DNA of 5,225 nucleotides, from assembly GCA_018895795.1 (NCBI GenBank), contig JAHINZ010000192.1:1-5225 (forward strand), in the 5' to 3' direction. Numbering within the stretch: the first letter of the stretch is position 1; every line of letters begins with the position of its first letter. The notes under the pieces were generated by a model. That model saw only the letters and a list, made by a program, of their open reading frames with translations. It was not told where the DNA came from and did no database searches. This DNA is from Alphaproteobacteria bacterium (lineage in GTDB: Bacteria; Pseudomonadota; Alphaproteobacteria; Caulobacterales; Caulobacteraceae). Both the position numbers and the translations under genes were made by a program. This document shows, piece by piece, positions 4,960-5,225 of this stretch.

Positions 4960-5225
4960 ATGGCGGCTAAACTCTCTGGCGGTGGCGGTGGTCGCTACTC
5001 ACTCGGCCAGAACTCCGAAATCAACGTCACACCCTTCGTGGACATCCTGCTGGTTCTGCTGATCATCTTCATGGTCGCTGTGCCGATGGCCACAGTGGCG
5101 ATCAAGGTCGACCTTCCGCCCGCGACGATCCCGCCGCCGGACGCGCCCAAGCCGAAGGAGCCGGTGTTCATTTCGATCCAGAAGTCGGGCGCCTTGTTCA
5201 TCGCGGACAAGCAAACCAGCCTCGA
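4960..5225 (+). CDS. exbD: ExbD/TolR-family energy-transducer subunit, cut by the window edge
   Basis: The first 88 residues are present and the rest lies beyond the window; full-length members are about 130-150 residues. ExbD and TolR form the proton channel with ExbB or TolQ and power TonB-dependent uptake or outer-membrane constriction. A glycine-rich N-terminus (GGGGG at 7-11) leads to the family signature NSEINVTPFVDILLVLLIIF (18-37) with the single membrane helix at about 26-46. The proton-carrying aspartate is D28, equivalent to the conserved aspartate of the E. coli proteins. A proline-rich periplasmic stretch (about 52-66) and the start of the globular domain (EPVFISIQKSGALFI) follow. 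ATG at 4960 has GGGAG about 11 bases upstream, a slightly long spacing. ExbD and TolR cannot be separated with certainty here; the proline-rich linker favours ExbD. No exbB precedes it: the upstream gene is the divergent WD40 gene. Confidence 0.88.
   Translation, partial: MAAKLSGGGGGRYSLGQNSEINVTPFVDILLVLLIIFMVAVPMATVAIKVDLPPATIPPPDAPKPKEPVFISIQKSGALFIADKQTSL

Noticed and set aside
4995..5214. Two minus-strand 71-codon frames at the right edge
   Set aside because: Both are antisense to the ExbD/TolR gene, whose plus-strand signature and conserved aspartate are unmistakable.

Overview
The window is about two-thirds G+C with the codon bias of a high-GC alphaproteobacterium. Several features point to Caulobacteraceae (Caulobacter, Brevundimonas, Phenylobacterium or a relative): a putative promoter resembling the Caulobacter housekeeping consensus, GC-rich palindromic intergenic elements, and scarce GANTC sites. 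This placement is an inference; no rRNA or other marker gene is present. All seven protein genes fall into recognisable families, and I see no mobile element, CRISPR array, tRNA or rRNA.

Layout from left to right. Positions 1-184 are non-coding and hold a small hairpin and an 81-bp element that can fold into a cloverleaf. A DUF2306-type membrane protein gene (185-736, minus) is divergent from a four-helix membrane protein with a C-terminal LytTR DNA-binding domain (803-1618, plus). The LytTR gene converges with a GNAT acetyltransferase gene (1619-2164, minus) with no bases between the two stop codons. Upstream of the acetyltransferase, on the same strand and 31 bp away, is mtgA (2196-2870, minus), the monofunctional peptidoglycan glycosyltransferase; the two probably form an operon. 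A nitroreductase gene (2965-3627, plus) is divergent from mtgA, and the 94-bp gap holds a plausible housekeeping promoter. A second, sequence-divergent copy of the cloverleaf element lies between the convergent nitroreductase and WD40 beta-propeller genes (WD40: 3722-4747, minus). After a 212-bp structured intergenic region, an ExbD/TolR-family gene starts at 4960 (plus) and runs off the window edge.

The genes do not form one pathway. Two concern the envelope: MtgA polymerises glycan strands, and ExbD is part of a proton-driven energy transducer of the inner membrane. The LytTR/DUF2306 divergent pair may be a membrane-linked sensor-regulator with its neighbour as target or partner. The most interesting non-coding signal is the pair of cloverleaf elements: six hairpins in all can be drawn with three-base loops, and base-pairing is largely kept although stem sequences differ.
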